Shown here: positions 1-7,616 of the stretch, piece after piece | Numbering within the stretch: the stretch's first letter is position 1 | How the letters are laid out: each line of letters starts with the position of its first letter | From: Collinsella sp. TF08-11AT | GTDB lineage: Bacteria; Actinomycetota; Coriobacteriia; Coriobacteriales; Coriobacteriaceae | Length of the DNA stretch: 37,230 bases | NCBI RefSeq assembly: GCF_003437035.1 | Contig: NZ_QSRL01000003.1 | Coordinates: 141,389-178,618, forward strand | Reading direction: 5' to 3' | Notes under the pieces: generated by a model | The model's input: the letters and a program-made list of their open reading frames with translations, nothing else | Database searches by the model: none | What the model was told of the DNA's origin: nothing | Made by a program: the position numbers and the translations under genes

Positions 1-232
1 GGGCGCCCCGGGGACTACGTTGACGCTGCTTGACTCGCCCGGGTGCCGTCGGGCCAGGGAAGGGCGTCTTCGCTGATAGGTGCTTTGTTGGGAGGGCTGC
101 TTTTATGCGGCTCTTTCTTTGTTTTTGGGTATATTTGTCTTTGTTGAACTGTTCTTGCGGCTGGGTGCGCTTGTGACCTGGAACGCTTTTTTGTAGCCGT
201 CTCGGCTCGTTATTGAGAGGAGACTAACTTTT
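1..232. other. Leader before fmt, no supported gene
   Basis: No convincing gene is seen here. One frame is open from the left edge to a TGA at 31-33, so the first bases could be the last ten codons of an upstream gene, but ten residues are too few to identify. The remainder is G/T-rich on the plus strand. The only clear signal is the ribosome binding site AGAGGAG at 216-222, ten bases before the fmt start codon. I could not place a confident promoter. Confidence 0.4.
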
Positions 233-1153
233 ATGCGTATTGTGTTTATGGGTACGCCTGATTTTGCTGTGCCTTCGCTGACTTCGCTTGTTGAGGCTGG
301 GAATGAGATTGCGCTTGTTGTTACTCGTCCTGATGCTGTTCGTGGGCGTGGTAAGAAGCTAGAGCCGTCTCCTGTTAAGGCTAAGGCACTCGAGCTTGGT
401 TTGCCTGTTGTTGAGGCTAATCGTATGACGCCTGAGGTTGTTGAGGCGCTCCAGACTGCCCAGGCTGATATTTTCTGTGTGGCTGCCTATGGTTGCATTT
501 TGCCCGATGAGGTGCTGCATATGGCGCCGCTTGGTATTGTGAATGTTCATGCTTCGCTGCTGCCTCGTTGGCGTGGGGCTGCTCCTATTCAGCGTGCCAT
601 TCTTGCTGGTGATGAGATTGCTGGCGTTTCTATTATGCGCATTGGGCATGGCGTGGATACCGGCGCCTATTGTGCGCAGGCCTCGACCTCGGTTGCCGGT
701 AAGCATGCCGAGGCGCTGACCATGGAGCTTGGTGAGCTTGGCGGTAAACTGCTTGCCGATACGCTTCCTTCTCTTGCCGATGGCACCGCCGTGTGGACAG
801 AACAGGATGAGGCGCTTGTTACCCATGCTGCCAAGATTTCTAAGCAGGAGATGCGCCTGGATCCGCACATGGCGGCGCTTGATTGTGTGCGTCATGTGCT
901 GGCCTCGTCCGATACCGCGCCTGCTCGTTGCGTGATTGCCGGCAAGACCGTGCGTGTGCTCGATGCTGCGCCTGCTGATGTGTCGCTTGTTGAGGGTCAG
1001 GTTCTCGTTAAGGTCAAGCGTGTTTACTTTGGTCTTTCCGATGGCTCGGTTGAGTTGCTCGAGGTTAAGCCTGATGGCAAGCGCGCTATGGCCGCTTCTG
1101 CTTGGGCTGCTGGCCTGCAGGGTGCCGATCTTTCGTGGGGTGTATTGTCATGA
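233..1153 (+). CDS. fmt: Methionyl-tRNA formyltransferase
   Basis: This enzyme transfers a formyl group from 10-formyl-tetrahydrofolate to initiator Met-tRNA in the cytoplasm. The 306-residue length is normal for the family. The N-terminal formyltransferase fold carries GTPDFAVP at 7-14. The catalytic triad is visible as N104 and H106 in NVHASLLPRWRG and D142 in VDTGA, matching N108, H110 and D146 of E. coli Fmt. The C-terminal tRNA-binding domain covers roughly residues 205-306. The ATG at 233 follows AGAGGAG with good spacing. The stop codon overlaps the rsmB start as ATGA, so the two genes are translationally coupled, a common fmt-rsmB arrangement. The early codons almost all end in G or T, unlike genes further along the window. 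Identification is secure. Confidence 0.97.
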   Translation: MRIVFMGTPDFAVPSLTSLVEAGNEIALVVTRPDAVRGRGKKLEPSPVKAKALELGLPVVEANRMTPEVVEALQTAQADIFCVAAYGCILPDEVLHMAPLGIVNVHASLLPRWRGAAPIQRAILAGDEIAGVSIMRIGHGVDTGAYCAQASTSVAGKHAEALTMELGELGGKLLADTLPSLADGTAVWTEQDEALVTHAAKISKQEMRLDPHMAALDCVRHVLASSDTAPARCVIAGKTVRVLDAAPADVSLVEGQVLVKVKRVYFGLSDGSVELLEVKPDGKRAMAASAWAAGLQGADLSWGVLS

Positions 1154-2550
1154 GCAAGCTGTCTCCCGCGCGCAAGCTTGCGCTCGATGTACTGATGGAA
1201 GCTGATCGTCGCGGTATGTACGCTCGCGATGTATTGTCTTCCCGTGCTTCCGCTAAGGCTATTGACCAGCGCGATTCCGCTTTTGCCGCGCGTTTGGCGC
1301 TCGGTGTTGCCGCCACGCAGGGCATTTTGGATGAGTTGCTCGATCAGTTTCTCGAAAAGCCCAAAAAGGTTGCGCCGCGTGTTCGCATGGCGCTTCGTAT
1401 CTCGGCCTTCGAGATGCTCTATCTGCATACGCCGGGCCGCGTTGCCGTAAGTCAGGGTGTTGAGCTGGTTCGCTGCGGGGCTAAGTCTGCCGCCGGTCTG
1501 GCGAACGCCGTTCTGCATAAGGTTGCGGACAATGTTGAGGACTTTGCCACGGCATCCGACGTGGATGAGTCCGAGCGACGCTTGGTTCGTCTGTCGCGCC
1601 TGATGGGCTTGCCGCGATGGCTGTGCGCTCGCATTATGGCATCGTTTGACACGCCAGAGGGTGCGCTTAACTTTGCCGGCAATCTGGCCCCCGCACCGCT
1701 GGCTCTGCATGAGAACGCCTTTGCGACTAAGCCCGATCCGTATATCTCGCAGTTCGTCGCGCCTGTCTTCCCAGGCTGCCATGCCCCGGTTGATGCCCAG
1801 GTTACCGTTGCTTCGGGTGTGTTTGAGCGTGCTGCCGCGGTGGCCTCTGATCTCAACGCGCAACTTATCGCAACAGCTGCCACGCGCCCTGGTTGCTGCC
1901 TTGAGATTGGTGCCGGCCGTGGCACCAAGACCTATGTGATGATGTGCCAGGCCAAGCGTGCGGGCTATGAGCGTCAGCATACGGCGCTCGATTTGCATGA
2001 TCGCAAGTGCGACCAGAATCTTGCTCGCCTGCATAAGGCAGGTATTCAGGGCGTTCGTACGGTTTCGGGTGATGCTTGCGAGCTTGATGAAGTACTGACG
2101 TCGTTTGATGCCATGCTTGGCGAGCCGGTTAAGTTCGATACGGTCTTTATCGATGCGCCGTGCTCTGGCACCGGAACCATGCGTCGTCATCCCGAGATCC
2201 CGTGGCGCCTGACCGAAAAGGATGTGACGGTTGAGCTGCCCAAGCTGCAGCTTACGATGCTCAAGGAAGCCGCTGCGCGCGTGGCTGCCGGCGGCGAGCT
2301 CATCTATGCCACCTGCTCGGTCTTTGAAGAGGAGAACGCGCAGGTCGTGCATGCCTTCCTGGCTTCTCCCGAGGGCGCCGGCTTTACCGTGGCGCCGCTC
2401 TCTGAAGCGCAGATTCTGCAACTCCCCGAGTTCGATCAGGCCAAGAAGCTCGTATCCGTACGCCAGAACGATCGAGGCCTCTTCCAAAGCGTGCCGGTAA
2501 ACGCCGATTCCTACGACGGCCACTTCTGCGCCAGGCTGGTCCACAAGTAA
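1150..2550 (+). CDS. rsmB: 16S rRNA (cytosine-C5) methyltransferase RsmB
   Basis: RsmB methylates C5 of a cytosine (C967 in E. coli numbering) in 16S rRNA using SAM. The protein has 466 residues. An N-terminal NusB-like RNA-binding domain spans roughly 1-135. The Rossmann methyltransferase domain carries the SAM motif LEIGAGRGTKT at 251-261, which is more glycine-rich than the usual DLCAAPGGKT. It also has PCSGTGTMRRHPE around C338 and YATCS with the nucleophile C389. The start at 1150 is chosen over an upstream in-frame ATG at 1102 because ATG-1150 overlaps the fmt stop as ATGA and gives the family-typical N-terminus. The pair forms a small translation-related operon. Another rRNA m5C methyltransferase is a less likely alternative because the NusB domain points to RsmB. 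Confidence 0.93.
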   Translation: MSKLSPARKLALDVLMEADRRGMYARDVLSSRASAKAIDQRDSAFAARLALGVAATQGILDELLDQFLEKPKKVAPRVRMALRISAFEMLYLHTPGRVAVSQGVELVRCGAKSAAGLANAVLHKVADNVEDFATASDVDESERRLVRLSRLMGLPRWLCARIMASFDTPEGALNFAGNLAPAPLALHENAFATKPDPYISQFVAPVFPGCHAPVDAQVTVASGVFERAAAVASDLNAQLIATAATRPGCCLEIGAGRGTKTYVMMCQAKRAGYERQHTALDLHDRKCDQNLARLHKAGIQGVRTVSGDACELDEVLTSFDAMLGEPVKFDTVFIDAPCSGTGTMRRHPEIPWRLTEKDVTVELPKLQLTMLKEAAARVAAGGELIYATCSVFEEENAQVVHAFLASPEGAGFTVAPLSEAQILQLPEFDQAKKLVSVRQNDRGLFQSVPVNADSYDGHFCARLVHK

Positions 2551-2557
2551 TTACTAC

Positions 2558-2622
2558 GTTGCGGTGAAATAGGGATTGAATAGCGGTATCTACCCGCCAA
2601 AAAGTCCTTATTTCACCGCAAC
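2558..2622. repeat. Long imperfect inverted repeat behind rsmB
   Basis: GTTGCGGTGAAATA at 2558-2571 is exactly complementary to 2609-2622. Pairing continues with one G-T wobble to an 18-bp stem (2558-2575 with 2605-2622). The 29-nt loop holds a second small stem, GCGG at 2583-2586 with CCGC at 2594-2597. It lies 7 nt after the rsmB stop and could end transcription, but no T-run follows directly; the nearest is at about 2629-2633. It also resembles a REP-type palindromic element. I saw no second copy in this window. Confidence 0.7.
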
Positions 2623-2734
2623 TCAGGATTTTTCTGGGACGGGGATTAATAAATCGGGTATGAAAGCAAGCGGTTGTGTTCGGTAGGTTTCTAGTTGCAT
2701 GAACCGCTCGCGGATTTAATATTTAGAGGTTAAA

Positions 2735-3691
2735 ATGACCGATCTTAACTATGACAAGATTGACAATCCTGAAGATAAAACTCAGGGAAATGAAGAAGTT
2801 AAAAATTCTTCGATTAAAAAGCGGGTAATTATTGGTGCCGGTATTGTTGCTCTGCTTATTGCTGGTTGTGTCGTTGGTTATGCTGGTTACAATTACAAAC
2901 AAGCATGTAGTGAACATAATCAGCAGGTTGAAGTTTTGTATTCAAAGGCTAGCGATAGTGTTGTTGCCTTTAAAGCTGATCCTAGGCTACTAACATTTGA
3001 GCAACGTCTTGATACCATTAGAAATGCTCAAAACAATAAAGAGATGTTGAATAAAGAAATCTCTGATGACAAATTTAAGTATGCTGATGGTACTTCCCCT
3101 GATTGGACGAAGTTGCTTAATAAATACGATTCCATCATTAAAGACTGCCGTAATGCTCAAAATAATGAGTGGAATACTTCTCTAGCTGACCATGTTAATT
3201 TTGATGTAAATTCTACTGAAGATACCGACTCTCTCCAACAGCATATAAATAGCCTTAATGGCCTTTTTAATGATATTTCTAATAAAGACAATCAGAAGCT
3301 TATTTTTGAAGATGCCAAAAAGGATTCTAAGAAGTTCATTGATCAAATCAATGAACAGATCAGTCGTTATCAAACTCGTATTGATGATGTAAATAAGGCC
3401 AAGGCTGAAGATGAGGCTAAGGCTCAAGAAGAAGCAGCTAAGGCTCAGCAGCAGGCTTCTCAGCAAAACAATTATTCCAGTAATTCTGGTAGTAATTATT
3501 CTGGCGGTAGCGGCTATTCTGATGGCTCCTCTAATAGTGGTTATTCTGGTGGCTCCTCTAACGGCGGCGGCAAAGTAGTCATTAAAACCATGGACGTTTA
3601 TGACGAAAATGGTAACTATGTTGGATCGACTCATTGGTATAGCGATGGTACCTGTGACGATCCCTATTCTGCCGGTATGGGCGGATTTTAA
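2735..3691 (+). CDS. Orphan membrane-anchored coiled-coil protein
   Basis: I do not recognise this 318-residue protein. It has a charged cytoplasmic start, one hydrophobic segment at about 31-52 (IIGAGIVALLIAGCVVGYAG), and then a long outer region. That region is rich in Lys, Asp, Asn and Gln and probably coiled-coil to about residue 245. It includes an Ala/Glu/Lys/Gln stretch, followed by a low-complexity Ser/Gly/Tyr/Asn linker at about 246-280. A small C-terminal module of about 40 residues (VYDENGNYVGSTHWYSDG) resembles an extracellular beta-strand pair. The layout suggests a type II membrane protein facing the cell wall. The start ATG follows AGAGGT at 2725-2730. The gene is strikingly AT-rich compared with fmt-rsmB and the glycogen genes, which suggests horizontal acquisition. 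No neighbour suggests a function. Confidence 0.8.
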   Translation: MTDLNYDKIDNPEDKTQGNEEVKNSSIKKRVIIGAGIVALLIAGCVVGYAGYNYKQACSEHNQQVEVLYSKASDSVVAFKADPRLLTFEQRLDTIRNAQNNKEMLNKEISDDKFKYADGTSPDWTKLLNKYDSIIKDCRNAQNNEWNTSLADHVNFDVNSTEDTDSLQQHINSLNGLFNDISNKDNQKLIFEDAKKDSKKFIDQINEQISRYQTRIDDVNKAKAEDEAKAQEEAAKAQQQASQQNNYSSNSGSNYSGGSGYSDGSSNSGYSGGSSNGGGKVVIKTMDVYDENGNYVGSTHWYSDGTCDDPYSAGMGGF

Positions 3692-3696
3692 ATTAT

Positions 3697-3720
3697 GCTA
3701 ATTATTAAAAATTAATTAGC
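3697..3720. terminator. AT-rich hairpin after the orphan membrane gene
   Basis: GCTAATTA at 3697-3704 pairs perfectly with TAATTAGC at 3713-3720 around an 8-nt AT loop, starting 6 nt after the stop codon. It may help end the plus-strand transcript, but there is no T-run and the stem is weak. Confidence 0.35.
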
Positions 3721-3736
3721 TACCTATAGCGCAAAG

Positions 3737-3774
3737 AATCAGCCCCGCGATCGGTGTCGGTCGCGGGGCTGATT
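3737..3774. terminator. GC-rich hairpin between convergent genes
   Basis: A perfect 14-bp stem (AATCAGCCCCGCGA at 3737-3750 with 3761-3774) encloses a 10-nt loop between the convergent orphan membrane gene and fmdB. Position and strength fit a bidirectional terminator. U-tracts on either side are poor. Confidence 0.7.
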
Positions 3775-3779
3775 GGTTT

Positions 3780-4016
3780 CTAGTGGCTGTGCGGGCAGTT
3801 GGCGCAGCAACCGCTCGTGGCGCTTGTGCTGGAGCCGCCGCTTCGCTGGTCGGTGTTGTAGAAGCCGCTGCCCTCAAATTTAATACCGCTGGCCGAGAAC
3901 GTCTTGGCGGCCGGAGCGCCGCAGTTGGGGCACACGACCTCGGGGGTCTCGGACATGGGATGCTCAACCTCAAACACGTTGCCGCAGCTCGAGCACTTGT
4001 AATCGTAGCGCGCCAT
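3780..4016 (-). CDS. FmdB-family zinc ribbon protein
   Basis: This is a 78-residue protein of the FmdB/CxxC_CxxC_SSSS regulatory family. The N-terminal zinc ribbon has C8 and C11 (CSSC) and C29 and C32 (CPNC), the typical MARYDYKCSSCG start, and a Gly/Ser-rich linker. It ends in CCANCPHSH, a possible extra metal site. The start ATG is preceded by AAGGAAG on the minus strand. The family occurs beside many operons and has been linked to regulation, but no precise role follows from sequence. It lies last in the glycogen direction, separated from the amylase-MalQ gene by a hairpin, so it may be an independent gene. Confidence 0.85.
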   Translation of the reverse strand: MARYDYKCSSCGNVFEVEHPMSETPEVVCPNCGAPAAKTFSASGIKFEGSGFYNTDQRSGGSSTSATSGCCANCPHSH

Positions 4017-4038
4017 AATACTTCCTTTTCAGCACAAA

Positions 4039-4060
4039 GCGGGCAGATTACTCTGCCCGC
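4039..4060 (-). terminator. Hairpin after the amylase-MalQ gene
   Basis: A 9-bp stem, GCGGGCAGA at 4039-4047 with TCTGCCCGC at 4052-4060, encloses a 4-nt loop, 44 nt beyond the stop of the amylase-MalQ gene. On the minus strand it is followed by TTTG only, so termination may be incomplete and allow read-through into fmdB. Confidence 0.6.
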
Positions 4061-4104
4061 AAAAATTCAAACGTCTGTAACTGTACCCTATATCGGGCGT
4101 TTTA

Positions 4105-7100
4105 TCACGCTTCGCCCCAGAATCTATGCGTGTTGCGCAGGAGCTGTGCGGTTTTGCCCTCAGCGGCCGCAACGTCGGCCTCGTCAGCCTGCCAGGTCCA
4201 GTTGCCCGTGGCCACGCCCGGTACGTTCATGCGCGTGTCGTCGCCAAGCCCCAGCACGTCCTGCAGCGGCATCATCACCAGGGGAGCGTCGCTTGTCAGC
4301 GCGTCGCTCATCAGCTTGGCTGCCACCTCAACACCGCTCGGCTCGTCGCCGCCCGCAAAGGAGCGCGTGCACCAACCCGCGAGCGTCGACGTGTCGTGAG
4401 TCGATGTGTACAGGATCTTGCCGGGCGTAGGGTGCACGCCGCAACGAACGTCGTAATCGCTAAACTCCAGTACGTCCATACCGGGGAAGCCGCAAGCCGA
4501 AGCCATGGCGCGAACGCCGGGCGTCAGGTAGCCCAGGTCCTCGGCGATAAAGTTGAGCGGCCCCAGCTCGTCATAGGCGGTCTGGAACAGGTCCTTGCCC
4601 GGGCCTGCCAGCCAACGCCCGTCGGCGCAGGCCTTACCCGCGGGAATGCTAAAGTAGCTGTGGAAGCCCAGGAAGTGATCCAAGCGCACGCGGTCGTAGA
4701 GCGAAAACGCACGACGTAGGCGATCCATCCACCAGCTATAGCCGTTCTGCTTCATGTGGTCCCAGCGGAACGTCGGGTTGCCCCACACCTGGCCCTCGGG
4801 CGCAAAGTTGTCGGGCGGCGCACCGGAGATCTCGATTGCCTTGCCGGTTTCGGACAGCCAGAAGTTCTCGGGCTCGCTCCATGCATCGGCCGAATCGTCC
4901 GAGACATACATCGGGATATCGCCGATGACCTCGATGCCCTTCTTGTGCGCGTAGTTCATGAGCTCGCACCAGGCTAGGTCAAAGCGGTACTGCATGTAAG
5001 CCTGCAGCTCTGCCTCGTCGTGGAAACGCTTGTCGTCAATCAGGTGCTCGTTGTAGCGCGCGACATCCGCCGGCCAATCGTGGCGCGACTCGCCCTCAAA
5101 GTACTTCTTAACGGCCATGTAGACGCAGTATTTCTCGAGCCAATCGGCGTTGCGATGTTTAAACGCGGTGTAGAGCGGATCGGCATCTTCGCCGCCACGG
5201 GCCTTCCAAGTCTCAAAGTCGGCCGCCAGCTCCTCTTGGCTCTCGGGCAGCAGGTCAATATTGCCCGCAAAGGCCGAAGGCCCGGCGTAAGGGGAGCGGA
5301 AGAAGTCCGTTGGGTTGACAGGCAGGACCTGCCAGTAGCGCATGCCCATAGCGGACAGATGGTCGATAAAGCGACGCGTGGGTGCGCCGATCGTGCCGGG
5401 CTTGCCGTCATCGGTCGGTACCGAGGTGATATGGCACACAACGCCCGCGCCGTGATCGAGCGGCTCCTGCAAGCGCTGCTCGGCATGATGATAGATGATC
5501 GACGAGCCCAGCGGATACAAATCGAGCGTGACCGTGCTGTTGTGGATCTCGCACTCGTGACCGCTGATCACGTCACTCGCGCATTCATCGAGCGCCGGAA
5601 TCGTCACGCGGTGCGAATTGCGCAGACTACGGTTGATGATAACCGTCGCGGACTCGCCATCCTTGCCCGTGCGGTTGTATGCCAGCACCTCGTCGTTGAG
5701 CGCGAAGGCCTTGATCTCGCCGTCGATCATAAACGGCAGTGCGCGGCGTACGGCGGAGGCGTTTTTGACAATAGCCAGCGTGTCGAAGTCGTGCAGTTGG
5801 TCCTTGGTCGGCAGGGTGCGGCGGTTGCCCGGATCGGTTAGACCCTCCAGGCCATATTCGTCGCCGTAGTAGATCGAAGGCACGCCGGGGAAGGTCATCT
5901 GCATGAGCGTGACGAGCCAAAAACGGCTCTTGGCCAGGCCCATCGAGTTCTCGTCCAGGCGCCATTTGCTGCGCTCGCACTCGGGCAGCTGCGACTCGTC
6001 GGGGCCGCCGCCGAGCACCGAGATGATACGCGGGCGGTCGTGGCTCGACAGCAGGTTGAGCGCGCAGGACAATGCCTCGCTCGGGTAGTTCTCGCGCAGG
6101 GTCTCGATATCCTCAGCGGCCTCGTAGGCGTTCTTGTAGCCCATCAAAAAGCCGATGACCATGTCGCGGAAGGGGTAATCCATAGCAGAGTCCAACTCGG
6201 AGCCCTGTAGGTAGCGACGCAGATGGCCGTAGCTGATCTTGTTGGAGGCGTCTTCCCAGACTTCGCCGAGCAACAGTGCATCAGGCTTCTCGGCGAGCAC
6301 GGCCTTTTTGATCTCGGCCAGGAAGTCATCGGAAAGCTCGTCGGCCACGTCTAGGCGCCAGCCATGAGCGCCGGCACGTAGCCATTTACGGATCACGCCG
6401 TCCTTGCCCAGGAGCCGCTCGCGTACCAGCTCAGAGCTCTCATTGATGGCGGGCATATTGCCCACGCCCCACCAGCAGTCGTATGAGCCGTCCTCGTGGA
6501 AATAAAACGCATCGCGCCATGGCGAATCCTCGCTCTGCCACGCGCCCACGCCGGGGTAGTTGCCGTAGCGGTTGAAATAGATCGAGTCATCGCCCGTGTG
6601 GTTGAAGACGCCGTCCAGAATGATGGAGATGCCCAGCTTCTCGGCCGCCTGGCACAGCTCGGTAAAGTCCTGCTCGGTGCCCAGGATCGGGTCGATCTTG
6701 GTGTAGTCGGCCGTGTCGTAGCGGTGGTTGCTCGCGGCTTCAAAAATGGGGTTGAGGTAGATGGCCGTAAAGCCCAGCTCGGCGATGCGAGGCAGGTCTT
6801 CCTGGATGCCCTTGAGCGACCCGCCGTAGAAGTCCCAGGTTTTGATGGAGCCGTCTTCGGCGCGCTCGTACACGGGCGGCTCGTTCCAGTCCTCGACCAT
6901 GCGGCGCTGGATTCCGTTGCGTGGTTTTTCGACCTCGGCCAGCGTGCGCTCGCGCCAGTTTTCATCTCGGGCGTAGCGATCGGGGAAGATCTGGTAGACC
7001 ATGCCACGCTCGTACCACTCGGGACGCACTTCGCGGTGCTTATAGACGGTAATCTGGAAGGACGGAACCTCGGCGTAGTCGTAAGTTACGCCCTCTCCGC

Positions 7101-7401
7101 CGGTGCGACCCTGCGGTGCGCCCAAGCGGACCTCGGGCTGGCCCTCGATATTGCATATAAAGCTGTACCACACAAGACACGGTTCAGTGCATTTGAGCTC
7201 GCCGGTAAAAATGCCATCGCCTTCGTGCTCCATTGGGATCAGGGTCTCGCCGACTTCATCGACCCAGGTGCGCAGCGTAAGCGTTGCCTGGTTGGGATCG
7301 GCATCCTCCAAAATCACCGAGAGTGCAACGGAAGTTCCAGTGGTCACAGCGCCAAACGGAGTGCGAAACTGCGGTAGACGGCTGTTGTGTATCAATCTCA
7401 T
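4105..7401 (-). CDS. Fused GH13 alpha-amylase / GH77 4-alpha-glucanotransferase
   Basis: This 1098-residue cytoplasmic protein joins two alpha-glucan enzymes. Residues 1-120 are a beta-sandwich like that of neopullulanase/cyclomaltodextrinase enzymes. Residues 125-640 form a GH13 barrel with region I DGVFNH, nucleophile D351 (GWRLD), acid/base E380 (LLGE) and D455 (SSHD). Residues 645-1098 are MalQ-like, with SPYAGPSAFAGN at 703-714, nucleophile D908 (RLDHF), acid/base E954 (IAEDLG) and D1003 (THDTS). All catalytic residues of both domains are present, so both halves should be active: hydrolysis or debranching of maltodextrins coupled to disproportionation. No signal peptide is seen, which fits glycogen or imported maltodextrin turnover beside glgA. 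The upstream region carries a promoter candidate and GGTAAAAC-like sites. Confidence 0.93.
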   Translation of the reverse strand: MRLIHNSRLPQFRTPFGAVTTGTSVALSVILEDADPNQATLTLRTWVDEVGETLIPMEHEGDGIFTGELKCTEPCLVWYSFICNIEGQPEVRLGAPQGRTGGEGVTYDYAEVPSFQITVYKHREVRPEWYERGMVYQIFPDRYARDENWRERTLAEVEKPRNGIQRRMVEDWNEPPVYERAEDGSIKTWDFYGGSLKGIQEDLPRIAELGFTAIYLNPIFEAASNHRYDTADYTKIDPILGTEQDFTELCQAAEKLGISIILDGVFNHTGDDSIYFNRYGNYPGVGAWQSEDSPWRDAFYFHEDGSYDCWWGVGNMPAINESSELVRERLLGKDGVIRKWLRAGAHGWRLDVADELSDDFLAEIKKAVLAEKPDALLLGEVWEDASNKISYGHLRRYLQGSELDSAMDYPFRDMVIGFLMGYKNAYEAAEDIETLRENYPSEALSCALNLLSSHDRPRIISVLGGGPDESQLPECERSKWRLDENSMGLAKSRFWLVTLMQMTFPGVPSIYYGDEYGLEGLTDPGNRRTLPTKDQLHDFDTLAIVKNASAVRRALPFMIDGEIKAFALNDEVLAYNRTGKDGESATVIINRSLRNSHRVTIPALDECASDVISGHECEIHNSTVTLDLYPLGSSIIYHHAEQRLQEPLDHGAGVVCHITSVPTDDGKPGTIGAPTRRFIDHLSAMGMRYWQVLPVNPTDFFRSPYAGPSAFAGNIDLLPESQEELAADFETWKARGGEDADPLYTAFKHRNADWLEKYCVYMAVKKYFEGESRHDWPADVARYNEHLIDDKRFHDEAELQAYMQYRFDLAWCELMNYAHKKGIEVIGDIPMYVSDDSADAWSEPENFWLSETGKAIEISGAPPDNFAPEGQVWGNPTFRWDHMKQNGYSWWMDRLRRAFSLYDRVRLDHFLGFHSYFSIPAGKACADGRWLAGPGKDLFQTAYDELGPLNFIAEDLGYLTPGVRAMASACGFPGMDVLEFSDYDVRCGVHPTPGKILYTSTHDTSTLAGWCTRSFAGGDEPSGVEVAAKLMSDALTSDAPLVMMPLQDVLGLGDDTRMNVPGVATGNWTWQADEADVAAAEGKTAQLLRNTHRFWGEA

Positions 7402-7424
7402 AGTACGGTCCAGTTCAATAGAAT

Positions 7425-7442
7425 CATGGCCTGCGGGCCATG
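7425..7442 (-). promoter_or_regulatory. Small hairpin in the amylase-MalQ 5' leader
   Basis: CATGGCC at 7425-7431 pairs with GGCCATG at 7436-7442 around a 4-nt loop, between the predicted transcription start and the start codon at 7401. It could affect stability or translation of the message. No function is established. Confidence 0.4.
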
Positions 7443-7443
7443 G

Positions 7444-7543
7444 GTTTTACGCCTAAGATGTAAGTATATCTGTAGTACACAGGGTGTATAAACAACATCC
7501 GTTTACCATCGGCGAACGGTTGTCCTAGAAAATCGTTTTACCA
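7444..7543. promoter_or_regulatory. Cluster of GGTAAAAC-type sites
   Basis: Three related sites flank the promoter candidate: GTTTTAC at 7444-7450, GTTTACC at 7501-7507 and GTTTTACCA at 7535-7543. On the minus strand the last reads TGGTAAAACGATTTT. It closely matches TGGTAAAACGTTTTT at 17473-17487, upstream of the other end of the glycogen cluster. A central CG inside an A/T-rich imperfect palindrome is typical of LacI-family operators. The regulator is not in this window. Confidence 0.5.
7463..7492 (-). promoter_or_regulatory. Candidate promoter of the amylase-MalQ gene
   Basis: Read on the minus strand, TTTATA (7492-7487) and TATACT (7468-7463) are 18 nt apart and match the -35 and -10 consensus at 4 and 5 of 6 positions. 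GGTAAAC-like sites lie upstream at 7501-7507 and 7535-7543, and another at 7444-7450 lies near the predicted start of transcription. That is a typical layout for repressor control. Confidence 0.5.
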
Positions 7544-7555
7544 CTACCTACAGAG

Positions 7556-7582
7556 AAGGGGCGCCCGGTTGGAGCGCCCCTT
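7556..7582 (-). terminator. Terminator-like hairpin after glgA
   Basis: AAGGGGCGC at 7556-7564 pairs with GCGCCCCTT at 7574-7582 around a 9-nt loop, 34 nt past the glgA stop. The stem is strong; the U-tract on the minus strand is weak. Confidence 0.65.
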
Positions 7583-7616
7583 GCTTAGGGTTTGATGAGG
7601 TTTTGGATCGTCTGGA

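Noticed and set aside
1024..2544. A 506-codon open frame antisense to rsmB, and further ones antisense to fmt.
   Set aside because: No domain, and no ribosome binding site seen. rsmB on the other strand is unmistakable.
2695..2722. TTGCAT and TAATAT, 16 nt apart, before the orphan membrane gene.
   Set aside because: Transcription would begin inside the ribosome binding site, only a few bases before the ATG. In such AT-rich DNA the match may be chance.
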